A DNA stretch of 59,754 nucleotides from Bacteroidales bacterium (GTDB taxonomy: Bacteria; Bacteroidota; Bacteroidia; Bacteroidales; F082): NCBI GenBank assembly GCA_030683155.1, contig JAUXMV010000102.1, positions 1 to 59,754 of the forward strand, given 5' to 3'. Position 1 is the stretch's first letter, and each line of letters begins with the position of its first letter. Below are positions 8,544 through 16,377 of the stretch, in pieces. The notes under the pieces are model-generated. The model worked only from the letters and a program-made list of their open reading frames with translations. It had not been told where the DNA came from and did no database searches. The position numbers and the translations under genes were made by a program.

Positions 8544-9797
8544 TCATTTCAGCATCCATTTCCAAACAGGAAGCACCTGAATAGATTGTCCGTCATTTTG
8601 CACTTCCAATTCCTGATCAGCGGTAAGCAAAAGCGTTTCGCAATTGCCAAAAGCCTTGCTTGCTTCGGCTAAACCGCCCAATTCACGCGCCTCGTTTTCA
8701 GGACTTAGGTGATAACAAACTTGAATAGCCCTTGCACTGCGGTTGGTGTCTAAAACAATAAAATCGCATTCGCCTTTTCCATTGTAGGAAAAAATCTGTA
8801 AATTCTGACGGCGAAGGTGCAGGTAAACAGCGTTTTCGAGCTTTCTTCCAAGGTTTTGTGAATTGCTGAAACCCACCAGATTATGGAAAGCGATATCGTT
8901 TACAAATACTTTTCGCGGATTGCGTAACTGTTTTCTAATTGAATCGTGATATTGGTGAAGTTCATAAAACATATACGAATTGGAGAGATAGCCCATATAT
9001 TCTTTCACTGTATCGGAATTTGATAAGCCAATGCTACGTTGCAATGAAGTAAATGTAACAGGTAAAGTAAGGTTGCTTGCCAGCAAATGCACAAGTTCGC
9101 GCAATTCACGGTGCCGTCTGATGCCATAGCGAACAATAATATCACGGAATAAAATATTGTCAAAAAGAGTTCGAACATAGTCGGGATCTTTGTACAAAAG
9201 GTATTCAGGCAATCCCCCTTCATTTAGCCACGTGGTAAAATGACCTCTTAGTATAACCTTGCTTTCTGAAATATAGAAGTCTTTTTCTGAAAAGGCAACG
9301 TCCCGATACCTCAAGTATTCAGCAAAGGAAAAAGGAAACAATTCAATTTGCTTGTACCTTCCAGTCAATTTCGTGCCAAATTCTATACTCAGCATCGATG
9401 AATTTGAGCCGGTAAGCACTATTCTCTTCCCTTCGTCTTGCATCCTTCTTACAGCCATTTCAAAGTTAACGACGTTTTGTATTTCATCAAAAAACCAGTT
9501 GTTTGTAGGACCATACACTTCAATCAACACTTCCTCAAGTAGGCTGAAATGCTCAATGGTGAAATCCAGTAGTTTTTCGTCTTCGAAATTGAAGTAGCAA
9601 AAATGATCCTCCTTTGTCATAAGTTGATGCATCAATGTTGACTTACCAACGCGACGCATTCCGGTAACAATAAGCACTCTTTCATCAAGTTGAGTGGCTT
9701 CCAGTATTTGTTCCATGCCATCGCGAATGATCAGACCACTTTTATTAATTAAGCGATCTTTTTGTGTGTAGGCTATTTGAAGCAATTTGTTTTTCAT
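8544..9797 (-). CDS. AAA ATPase with DUF4143 domain
   Basis: 417 residues from the ATG at 9797 (MKNKLLQIAYTQ); the reading back to 9827 lacks family similarity. Walker A is GMRRVGKST (46-54), Walker B is NWFFDEIQN, and a sensor-like LTGSNSSML follows, the usual AAA_14 series. The C-terminal half is DUF4143 with the nuclease-like signature ENAVYLHLRRQ ... GECDFIVLD ... AIQVCYHLS, where E, D and Q stand in a PD-(D/E)XK-like arrangement. These ATPases are common, often multicopy accessory genes of unknown role in Bacteroidota and archaea. A 37-bp direct repeat lies on both sides (9825-9861 and 8416-8452). Confidence 0.85.
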   Translation of the reverse strand: MKNKLLQIAYTQKDRLINKSGLIIRDGMEQILEATQLDERVLIVTGMRRVGKSTLMHQLMTKEDHFCYFNFEDEKLLDFTIEHFSLLEEVLIEVYGPTNNWFFDEIQNVVNFEMAVRRMQDEGKRIVLTGSNSSMLSIEFGTKLTGRYKQIELFPFSFAEYLRYRDVAFSEKDFYISESKVILRGHFTTWLNEGGLPEYLLYKDPDYVRTLFDNILFRDIIVRYGIRRHRELRELVHLLASNLTLPVTFTSLQRSIGLSNSDTVKEYMGYLSNSYMFYELHQYHDSIRKQLRNPRKVFVNDIAFHNLVGFSNSQNLGRKLENAVYLHLRRQNLQIFSYNGKGECDFIVLDTNRSARAIQVCYHLSPENEARELGGLAEASKAFGNCETLLLTADQELEVQNDGQSIQVLPVWKWMLK

Positions 9798-9824
9798 TGA
9801 TTGAAGATTTGTACAAAGATAATA

Positions 9825-9861
9825 CATGCTAATTACAAATGAGTATAAAATGACAATTATA
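9825..9861. repeat. 37-bp direct repeat, copy 2
   Basis: Partner of 8416-8452, one mismatch. It covers the region 28-64 bp upstream of the DUF4143 start codon and may hold that gene's promoter. Confidence 0.85.
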
Positions 9862-10025
9862 CTAATCTGTATTTAGTATCAATAGTTAATTTGATGTCAA
9901 TAAAAAATGGTTTCAGGTCTTTCATATAATTTACAATGGTTTTTAGGGTGGGCGCTATCGTATATTCAATCAGAATTATTTGTTTGAAAAGTTTTGGTTG
10001 TCTTAATCGAAAAGCTTGAAAACAC

Positions 10026-10033
10026 TACCTTTG
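10026..10033 (+). promoter_or_regulatory. Bacteroidota -7 box TACCTTTG
   Basis: TACCTTTG fits the TAnnTTTG consensus and lies 44 bp before the start of the following membrane protein. No well-spaced TTTG at -33 was found. Confidence 0.4.
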
Positions 10034-10077
10034 CCATCAATCAATCAAAGCGTCCATTCAGGTAATTCATTAGATTT

Positions 10078-11538
10078 ATGTCGAAATTATTTAATTTCAC
10101 CTCCTTTGTTGCTATTGTGTTTTTCATGAGCATCTTTGTTTATGTCGCATACAGAGCCTCAACCATTGCCCTCACACACGATGAGTGCAATACTTACGAC
10201 ATTATTAGTCCTTCGGGGGGGGGGGATTCCCCATTTATAAAAACCGCTAACAACCACCTGATCAATACCTGGCTGATACGTCAAAGCACCAGACTATCCG
10301 GAAGCAATTCTGAGCTGGCACTCAGGTTTCCCAATGTTCTGGCTTTTCTGGTTTACGGGATCGCTGTATGGCTGATTCTCAAACCATGGAAAAACAACCC
10401 TCTGCTCTATTTTTCCGGTTATGGATTGCTGCTTCTCAACCCTTATATGATTGACTTCTTCTCGCTCGCCAGAGGATATGGACTTGCTTTAGCTTTCGGT
10501 TTGATGGCTATATATTTCTTTGTGAAAACAAGGGAACCCGGCCAAATGAAGTATTTTGCCCGAGACTTCTTTTTTTCCATGCTTTTCAGTCTGCTCGCGG
10601 CCTGGTCAAACTTCATCCTGATAAACCTGAATATTGCCCTGCTCGCCTTGTATTTGCTTGAATTTTTGATGTTTTACCAGAAACAAAACTTAAAGGAAAA
10701 CATACATATTGTTATTGGCCTTTTATTGATGCTGGGTCTCAACATTCATCATATCAATAAAATATATGATGTGTTGATGGTTTTGAATGACAACGAAGAA
10801 CTCTATTTTGGAGGCAATCAGGGATTTATCGAATCTACTCTGCGCATACTGATCCACCGATCCATCTATTTAAGTTATTATGGCGAGCAGTTTTGGACTA
10901 GGTTGTATCACGGGCTGCTGATCGGATTTTTTTCACTGAATATCGTTTTGGTTTTCAGGGCGCAATATACCGCCTTGACCAAGGTTTTTAGCATATTGGT
11001 CTTAATGATTGCGTCCTCTGTACTCCAGTACTATCTGTTCGAAATCCCCTATCCAAAAGAGCGAACAGCTTTAATCTTTATTCCTTTAATGGTTTTAACG
11101 GTTTTTATGACAGGGGCAGAGATTTCTGACTGGTTGTCAAGCTACAAGCCCTGGGCTGGTCTGTTTGTTGGTGGATTGATGTTGTTATTTATCGTTTTAC
11201 CCCTTGGATACCATTTTTATCAAAACCTCAACACGCATTATGCATTTGAATGGAAGCTGGATGCAAACACCAAAGACGTAGCAAGCTTAATGAAAAATGA
11301 CTACGAACACCAAAAAACAAAGACAATTGTGTGTTCATGGGAATTCAAACCTGCACTGAAGTACTATCTTTCAAAGCAAGATAATGCTTTTAATGTGTTT
11401 GTTGACAAAGATTTCGAAACATCAAGTGATTATATTTACTGCTTTCAAAAGGAAAAAGGAATGATTGCCGATTCGGCTGCCTATGCCACAATGATTGATT
11501 TTTCCGATACCAAAACAGTCTTACTTCGGCGAAAGTAG
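10078..11538 (+). CDS. polytopic membrane protein, GT-C glycosyltransferase-like
   Basis: 486 residues with about ten hydrophobic segments. The first extracytoplasmic loop has ALTHDECNTYDI, an acidic D-E pair in the position where GT39/PMT-type GT-C enzymes bind the lipid-linked sugar, then HLINTW and ELALRFPNVLAFLVYG, also typical of the ArnT/PMT-like superfamily. The likely role is sugar transfer from a polyprenyl-phosphate donor at the outer face of the inner membrane, but the acceptor is unknown. The gene contains a run of eleven G at 10215-10225 coding SGGGD early in the protein; a change of one or two G would truncate it at once. Alternatively it is only a membrane protein of unknown role. 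Confidence 0.6.
   Translation: MSKLFNFTSFVAIVFFMSIFVYVAYRASTIALTHDECNTYDIISPSGGGDSPFIKTANNHLINTWLIRQSTRLSGSNSELALRFPNVLAFLVYGIAVWLILKPWKNNPLLYFSGYGLLLLNPYMIDFFSLARGYGLALAFGLMAIYFFVKTREPGQMKYFARDFFFSMLFSLLAAWSNFILINLNIALLALYLLEFLMFYQKQNLKENIHIVIGLLLMLGLNIHHINKIYDVLMVLNDNEELYFGGNQGFIESTLRILIHRSIYLSYYGEQFWTRLYHGLLIGFFSLNIVLVFRAQYTALTKVFSILVLMIASSVLQYYLFEIPYPKERTALIFIPLMVLTVFMTGAEISDWLSSYKPWAGLFVGGLMLLFIVLPLGYHFYQNLNTHYAFEWKLDANTKDVASLMKNDYEHQKTKTIVCSWEFKPALKYYLSKQDNAFNVFVDKDFETSSDYIYCFQKEKGMIADSAAYATMIDFSDTKTVLLRRK
10215..10225. repeat. homopolymeric G11 tract inside a coding region
   Basis: Eleven consecutive G in codons about 46-50 of the membrane glycosyltransferase-like gene. The open frame holds with 11 G (or 8 or 14). 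Such tracts are hot spots for slipped-strand mispairing; a miscount in sequencing is also possible. Confidence 0.9.
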
Positions 11539-11566
11539 GTCCGAATTCTAATTGTAAATTGATTTA

Positions 11567-11574
11567 TACCTTTG
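11567..11574 (+). promoter_or_regulatory. possible -7 box TACCTTTG
   Basis: Fits TAnnTTTG, lies 176 bp before fic and upstream of the duplicated cysS end. No matching -33 box at normal spacing, so weak. Confidence 0.25.
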
Positions 11575-11600
11575 CTGCTTAAAACAATACTTAAGGTTTA

Positions 11601-11652
11601 CTACAACTCCCAGCTTGTGCCTTCCTTGCCGTCTTTGAGTACGATGCTGAGA
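11601..11652 (-). pseudogene. duplicated 3' end of cysS
   Basis: Read on the minus strand it encodes [16 protein letters not shown] and a TAG stop; the intact cysS at 12918 ends in [17 protein letters not shown]. Thirty-two bases are identical (11608-11639 and 12928-12959), then silent third-position differences appear. It is therefore the end of a diverged cysS allele, cut off at about 11652. The fic gene lies exactly between the two cysS ends. Confidence 0.8.
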
Positions 11653-11699
11653 TGTTTTCAAGTTGTAACGCCAAATTAATCGTCTATTTACATTAAATA

Positions 11700-11728
11700 T
11701 GCGGCGAATAGTGCGTATATTCGCCGCA
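11700..11728. promoter_or_regulatory. 11-bp perfect palindrome, likely operator of fic
   Basis: TGCGGCGAATA, a 7-base spacer, then TATTCGCCGCA. It ends 14 bp before the fic start codon. There is no T-run, so it is not a terminator. The position suits an operator for an autoregulatory protein; the Fic product itself ends in a winged-helix-like domain. Confidence 0.65.
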
Positions 11729-11742
11729 AAGTTCTAAACAGA

Positions 11743-12840
11743 ATGTCAAAGTATATTTACCAATACAGTAATTGGCCTCATTTTACATGGAATGAACAAG
11801 AAATCCAGGTGTTGTTGGGTAAGGTTCGTCATCTGCAAGGAAAACTCTTTGGACAGGTAAGTGCTTTGGGGTTTTCGATAAAAGAAGAGGCGAGGTTGTC
11901 AGCACTAACACTTGATGTGCTTAAATCTTCTGAGATTGAAGGAGAAAACCTGATTTATGAACAGGTACGCTCCTCGGTTGCAAGAAGACTTGGCATCGCA
12001 TTTGCCGGCATGACAGCGTCGGGCAGAGATGTGGAAGGTGTTGTTGATATGATGCTTGATGCAACACAAAATTATCTTAATCCGCTTGATGAAAACCGTC
12101 TCTTCGATTGGCATGCAGCCTTGTTTCCAACCGGCAGAAGTGGAATGCGCAAAATCGAAACCGGTCGTTATCGTGTAGCAGAAATGCAAGTAGTTTCCGG
12201 CACCATCGGAAAAGAAAAAGTTCACTTTCAGGCACCACCACCTGATCGGTTAGAATACGAAATGAGCCTGTTTCTGAATTGGTTTAATAGTGATAATCCC
12301 ATAGATTTAGTTGTTAAAGCTGCTATCGCACATTTTTGGTTTGTCATCGTTCACCCTTTCGATGATGGAAACGGTCGAATTGCCAGAGCTATGGCCGATA
12401 TGTTGCTTGCACGATCAGAAAGTAGCCCGCATCGTTTCTACAGTATGTCAAGTCAGATACTTGTTGAGCGAAATGAGTATTATGAAATCTTGCAGAAAGT
12501 TCAACATAGTGAGGGTGATATTACTGAATGGCTGACCTGGTTTCTGAATTGTCTGTACCGTGCTTTACAAACTTCTGAAGCTGCAATTCAACAAGTTCTG
12601 TATAAAGCACAGTTCTGGGAAAAGCACAATGAAACCCTTTTTAATGCCCGTCAGCGCCTGATGTTGAACAGACTATTAGATGGATTTGAAGGCAAACTTA
12701 AGTCTTCGAAATGGGCGAAGCTGACAAAATGCTCCAATGATACCGCATTGAGAGATATCAAAGACCTGATAGAAAAAGGTGTTTTGAAGCAGGTTGAATC
12801 AGGTGGTCGCAGCACCAATTATGAATTGGTTGAGATTTAA
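11743..12840 (+). CDS. Fic family protein with N-terminal DUF4172 and C-terminal winged helix
   Basis: 365 residues. Fic enzymes transfer AMP (or other nucleotide parts) to hydroxyls of target proteins. The catalytic motif is complete, HPFDDGNGRI (204-213, catalytic His204). An inhibitory helix motif S-x-x-x-E-G is present at 62-67 (SSEIEG), as in class II Fic proteins where a Glu blocks ATP in cis. Residues 1-90 match DUF4172 (YSNWPHFTWN). The last 45 residues (KWAKLTKCSNDTALRDIKDL ... GRSTNYELV) look like a winged helix. A palindrome sits just upstream. The gene lies between two copies of the cysS 3' end, which suggests acquisition. Target unknown. Confidence 0.9.
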   Translation: MSKYIYQYSNWPHFTWNEQEIQVLLGKVRHLQGKLFGQVSALGFSIKEEARLSALTLDVLKSSEIEGENLIYEQVRSSVARRLGIAFAGMTASGRDVEGVVDMMLDATQNYLNPLDENRLFDWHAALFPTGRSGMRKIETGRYRVAEMQVVSGTIGKEKVHFQAPPPDRLEYEMSLFLNWFNSDNPIDLVVKAAIAHFWFVIVHPFDDGNGRIARAMADMLLARSESSPHRFYSMSSQILVERNEYYEILQKVQHSEGDITEWLTWFLNCLYRALQTSEAAIQQVLYKAQFWEKHNETLFNARQRLMLNRLLDGFEGKLKSSKWAKLTKCSNDTALRDIKDLIEKGVLKQVESGGRSTNYELVEI

Positions 12841-12917
12841 TACCGATAGCATTTTCAATAAAGTCCAATTTCTGGGCTTTTGGCGTTTCATTTTACTGTT
12901 TTCAAATAGCATCGGCA

Positions 12918-14402
12918 TTATTTCACTTCCCAGCTTGTGCCTTCCTTGCCGTCTTTGAGCACAATGTTGAGCTTTCCGAGGCTGTCGCGGATCACATCGC
13001 TGGTGGCAAAATCCTTTTTTGTACGTGCTTCCTGCCGCAGGTTGATGATGGTTTGCATGAGTCCATCTACGAGCTCCAAATCAGATCCTGCTTCTTCGGA
13101 TTGTATTCCCAAAATGTCAAATACAAAATCGTGAACCAGCTTCTTTAACTGATCCAGCTCATTTTCATTGATTGTAATATGACCGTCACTGACAGCATTG
13201 ATAAGCCTTACGGCATCAAAAAGTGCAGCAATGACCATCGGGCTGTTGAAGTCGTCGTTCATGGCTTCATAGCACGCTTTGCTGATGGCATCAACATCTG
13301 ATGGTGGAGCGTTTTTATCCGCTTTCAGTTTTTTAAGCGTTACAGCCGCCGCAAGGAGTTTCTTCAAACCTTTTTCGGCTGCCTGAAGGGCTTCGTTGGA
13401 AAAGTCGAGCGTGCTGCGGTAGTGCGCCTGAAGAATGAAAAACCGGATTGTCATTGGGCTGTATGCACTTTCCAGAAAGGGATGACTGCCGGCAAAAAAG
13501 TCATCGAGCGACATTGCATTTCCAAGGGATTTACCCATTTTCTGCCCGTTGATCGTGATCATATTGTTGTGCATCCAATAACGCACAGGCGCTTTTCCGT
13601 TTGCTATGGTTGACTGCGCAATTTCTGATTCGTGATGCGGAAACAAAAGGTCCATGCCGCCCCCATGAATATCGAACTGATCGCCAAGGTATTTGCAGCC
13701 CATTGCTGAACACTCCATGTGCCACCCCGGAAACCCATCGCTCCATGGAGAAGGCCAGCGCATGATATGTGTAGCCTCAGCGCGCTTCCAAAGGGCAAAG
13801 TCAAAGCTGTTTCGCTTTTCTGCTTGTCCGGCCAACGCACGTGTATTGCTGATAAGATCTTCAATTTTTCTGCCTGAAAGAACGCCGTAGTGGTGGGTGC
13901 GGTTGTACTTTTCAACGTCAAAATAAACCGAGCCTTCTACTTCGTAGGCATAACCGGCATCCAGAATTTTCTGAACCATGGTTATCTGTTCAATCACATG
14001 GCCTGATGCATGGGGCTCAATAGAAGGGCGCAACACATTCAGCTGATCCATGTTTTTGTGGTATCTCACTGTATAATGCTGCACAACTTCCATGGGTTCG
14101 ATTTGCTCCAGACGTGCTTTCTGAGCGATTTTATCCTCTCCTTCGTCAGCATCATTTTCCAGATGACCAACATCTGTAATGTTGCGCACATAACGGACCT
14201 TGTAGCCAAGATGTGTCAGGTAGCGGAAAACCAGATCAAAAGTGATGGCAGGCCGGGCATGACCCAGATGGGCATCGCCATAAACGGTAGGTCCGCAGAC
14301 ATACATGCCGGTCATGGGAGGTTTCAAAGGTTCGAAAACTTCTTTTTTACGGCTTAAGGTGTTAAAAACGAAAACTTTGTTTTCTTTATACAATGTATTC
14401 AT
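12918..14402 (-). CDS. cysS: cysteinyl-tRNA synthetase
   Basis: 494 residues, the usual length. Class I synthetase that charges tRNA-Cys. HIGH motif is HLGH (45-48) in [16 protein letters not shown] loop is KMGKS (288-292). Zinc ligands are visible: C36 in [10 protein letters not shown], then WHMECSAMG and [13 protein letters not shown]. The C-terminus [15 protein letters not shown] is the conserved end of the family. The start ATG at 14402 gives [21 protein letters not shown], a normal family N-terminus. The 3' end is repeated at 11601-11652 on the far side of fic. Confidence 0.97.
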   Translation of the reverse strand: MNTLYKENKVFVFNTLSRKKEVFEPLKPPMTGMYVCGPTVYGDAHLGHARPAITFDLVFRYLTHLGYKVRYVRNITDVGHLENDADEGEDKIAQKARLEQIEPMEVVQHYTVRYHKNMDQLNVLRPSIEPHASGHVIEQITMVQKILDAGYAYEVEGSVYFDVEKYNRTHHYGVLSGRKIEDLISNTRALAGQAEKRNSFDFALWKRAEATHIMRWPSPWSDGFPGWHMECSAMGCKYLGDQFDIHGGGMDLLFPHHESEIAQSTIANGKAPVRYWMHNNMITINGQKMGKSLGNAMSLDDFFAGSHPFLESAYSPMTIRFFILQAHYRSTLDFSNEALQAAEKGLKKLLAAAVTLKKLKADKNAPPSDVDAISKACYEAMNDDFNSPMVIAALFDAVRLINAVSDGHITINENELDQLKKLVHDFVFDILGIQSEEAGSDLELVDGLMQTIINLRQEARTKKDFATSDVIRDSLGKLNIVLKDGKEGTSWEVK

Positions 14403-14460
14403 GATTCAATGCTGAATGAGGCTGCAAAGAAACAAAAAATCGCGCAGTTGGACTGCTGTT

Positions 14461-14494
14461 TTTGTCGGAAGCGACGCCAAACTTCTTACTTTTG
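14461..14494 (+). promoter_or_regulatory. promoter of L-threonine dehydrogenase gene
   Basis: TTTG at 14461-14464, a 22-base gap, then TACTTTTG at 14487-14494, fitting the Bacteroidota -33/-7 pattern with slightly long spacing. It lies 31 bp before the start codon. Confidence 0.5.
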
Positions 14495-14524
14495 CCTCTT
14501 AATTGTTAAAAGAATAACACAGCT

Positions 14525-15478
14525 ATGGAAAGAATTTTAGTGATCGGATGCTCCGGGCAGATTGGCTCGGAACTGACCCTCGCCTTAAGAAAAATTTATG
14601 GCAATCAAAATGTTTTTGCCACCGACATCAAGCAGCCTCAGGCCGATATTCTCGAAAGCGGTCCGTTCAATAATCTTGATGTGCTTGACTACAACAACCT
14701 GCTGCATTTTGCTGTAAGGTTCAAAATTACACAGGTATATAACCTTGCCGCTGTGCTTTCGGGCAATGCCGAAAAAATACCACAACAAGCCTGGGACATC
14801 AATATGCGCGCGTTGATGAACACCCTTGAGCTGGCCCGCGATTCAGATGCTAAAAAACTTTTCTGGCCGAGCTCCATTGCCGTTTTCGGACCAACTACAC
14901 CACGGCACAATACACCTCAGCTTACTGTAATGGAACCCAACACTGTGTATGGCATAAGCAAGCTGGCCGGCGAACGCTGGGGCGAATATTACCACAAACG
15001 CTATGGTGTTGACTTTCGCAGCTTGCGCTATCCCGGCCTTATCAGCTACAAAACTGAAGCCGGCGGCGGAACTACTGACTATGCTGTTGAAATCTATTAT
15101 GATGCTATCCGTCAGAATAAGTACAACTGTTTTCTGCGCGAAGACACTGCTTTGCCAATGATGTTTATGGACGATGCCATCCGCGCCACCATTCAGTTGA
15201 TGGAAGCAGACGACAGCAAACTGTCATTGCGTTCGAGCTATAATGTTGGAGGAATGAGTTTCACGCCAAAAGATGTGGCCGCAGCAATCCGCAAACATAA
15301 ACCTGATTTCAGCATCACCTACGAACCTGATTTCAGACAAGCTATTGCCGACTCATGGCCTGCAAGCATCGACGACAGTGTGGCACGTCAGGACTGGGGT
15401 CTTAATGACGCTTTCAATCTGGAAAGCATGACCGAACTTATGCTTAATGAAATTTCAAAAAAGGTCGTTCTGGATTAA
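14525..15478 (+). CDS. NAD-dependent epimerase/dehydratase family, L-threonine 3-dehydrogenase type
   Basis: 317 residues, cytoplasmic extended short-chain dehydrogenase. NAD-binding GCSGQIGSE lies at 8-16, D34 (ATDIKQP) selects NAD, and the catalytic Tyr/Lys are Y142 and K146 in YGISKLAGE with Ser in WPSSIAVFGP. The features LRYPGLIS, GGTTDYAVEIYYDAI and LPMMFMDDAIRAT are those of the SDR-type L-threonine 3-dehydrogenases of Flavobacterium and Cupriavidus, which oxidise threonine to 2-amino-3-oxobutyrate. No kbl (2-amino-3-ketobutyrate ligase) is adjacent. Own promoter, and a hairpin terminator follows. Confidence 0.82.
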   Translation: MERILVIGCSGQIGSELTLALRKIYGNQNVFATDIKQPQADILESGPFNNLDVLDYNNLLHFAVRFKITQVYNLAAVLSGNAEKIPQQAWDINMRALMNTLELARDSDAKKLFWPSSIAVFGPTTPRHNTPQLTVMEPNTVYGISKLAGERWGEYYHKRYGVDFRSLRYPGLISYKTEAGGGTTDYAVEIYYDAIRQNKYNCFLREDTALPMMFMDDAIRATIQLMEADDSKLSLRSSYNVGGMSFTPKDVAAAIRKHKPDFSITYEPDFRQAIADSWPASIDDSVARQDWGLNDAFNLESMTELMLNEISKKVVLD

Positions 15479-15561
15479 TCAAGTCCAAAGTTAAACTCCG
15501 GACAAAGGGCTTTATCTGCAAACACTTCTTATTTGAGGATAAAAGAACTTTCTCATTACAT

Positions 15562-15596
15562 AAGCCTTCAGGGTTGTTGAAAAACCTTGAAGGCTT
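15562..15596 (+). terminator. hairpin terminator
   Basis: AAGCCTTCAGGGTT pairs with AACCTTGAAGGCTT across a loop of a few bases (one mismatch). Only a short AT-rich tail follows. It lies 83 bp after the threonine dehydrogenase stop and may serve both strands, since the converging LysE gene ends at 15696. Confidence 0.6.
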
Positions 15597-15695
15597 TAAA
15601 ATATAGCCTCAGTTTTATCTATGGCTGGCGCCAAAAGCACTATGGCCAAAAAAAACCAAAATGCTTTTCGGAATAGAAATATCTGTACAGGAAAT

Positions 15696-16343
15696 TTAAA
15701 TTAATGCATCCACAACTACTTTTCCAATCATGAACAGGCCAAAGCCGATAAGTCCCACGCCGGCAATTCTATTGAAAACCCCAATGGTATGCATGTTCAA
15801 GAAACGTTTGATGCTGAATGATGCGTATGCTTTGCCGATATCGCTCACCAATACAACAATCAACGTGCCGCCGAAAAAGTAAATGAGTTCCTTTTCATTT
15901 CCGCCAAATTTGGCAGAAATACCTACCACAACCCCAATCCAGAAAATCCAGACAAAAGGGTTGACAAAATTCATGAAAAAGCCTTTGGCAACATAAGTAA
16001 ACCAATTTGGGCCACTTACCTTTATTGGAAGTTCACCGTTTTCGGGGACTTCAGTAATTACTTTTCGGGTGTAAGTAACCAATCCGAAAATGATAAGAAT
16101 CACCCCACTGACAATGCCAAACCAAAAATTATTGCTGGGCTCAGTAACTATTTGAATTGTGCCCATCAGACAAAGGACAACCATCAGCAGGTCGTTGATG
16201 AAAATGCCTATTGCAAGCAAAACGGCAGGCCAGAAACCCCGGTGTATGCTTGTTTGTACCAAAGCAAAAAACGCAGGCCCAAAACCAAAAAATGTAGCCA
16301 GAGTTAGCCCCAGCAGTGCGCCTTCAAGAAAAATCCCAGTCAT
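15696..16343 (-). CDS. LysE/RhtB-family amino-acid exporter
   Basis: 215 residues with six hydrophobic segments. The N-terminus GALLGLTLATFFGFGPAFFALVQTSI has the glycine/proline-rich first helix with a conserved G-x-x-P/F-A that typifies LysE translocators, followed by GFWPAVLLAIGIFINDLL. The central loop (TRKVITEVPENGELPIK) is cytoplasmic; GFFMNFVNPFVWIFWIGV is the conserved NP motif of the family. Members export amino acids or related small molecules. The substrate cannot be predicted. Located 34 bp beyond the GH3 gene stop-to-start gap region on the same strand, so the two may share a transcript with GH3 upstream. Confidence 0.85.
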   Translation of the reverse strand: MTGIFLEGALLGLTLATFFGFGPAFFALVQTSIHRGFWPAVLLAIGIFINDLLMVVLCLMGTIQIVTEPSNNFWFGIVSGVILIIFGLVTYTRKVITEVPENGELPIKVSGPNWFTYVAKGFFMNFVNPFVWIFWIGVVVGISAKFGGNEKELIYFFGGTLIVVLVSDIGKAYASFSIKRFLNMHTIGVFNRIAGVGLIGFGLFMIGKVVVDALI

Positions 16344-16377
16344 AATTTTAATTCTTCAAAAAATTTAATTGGTTAAA

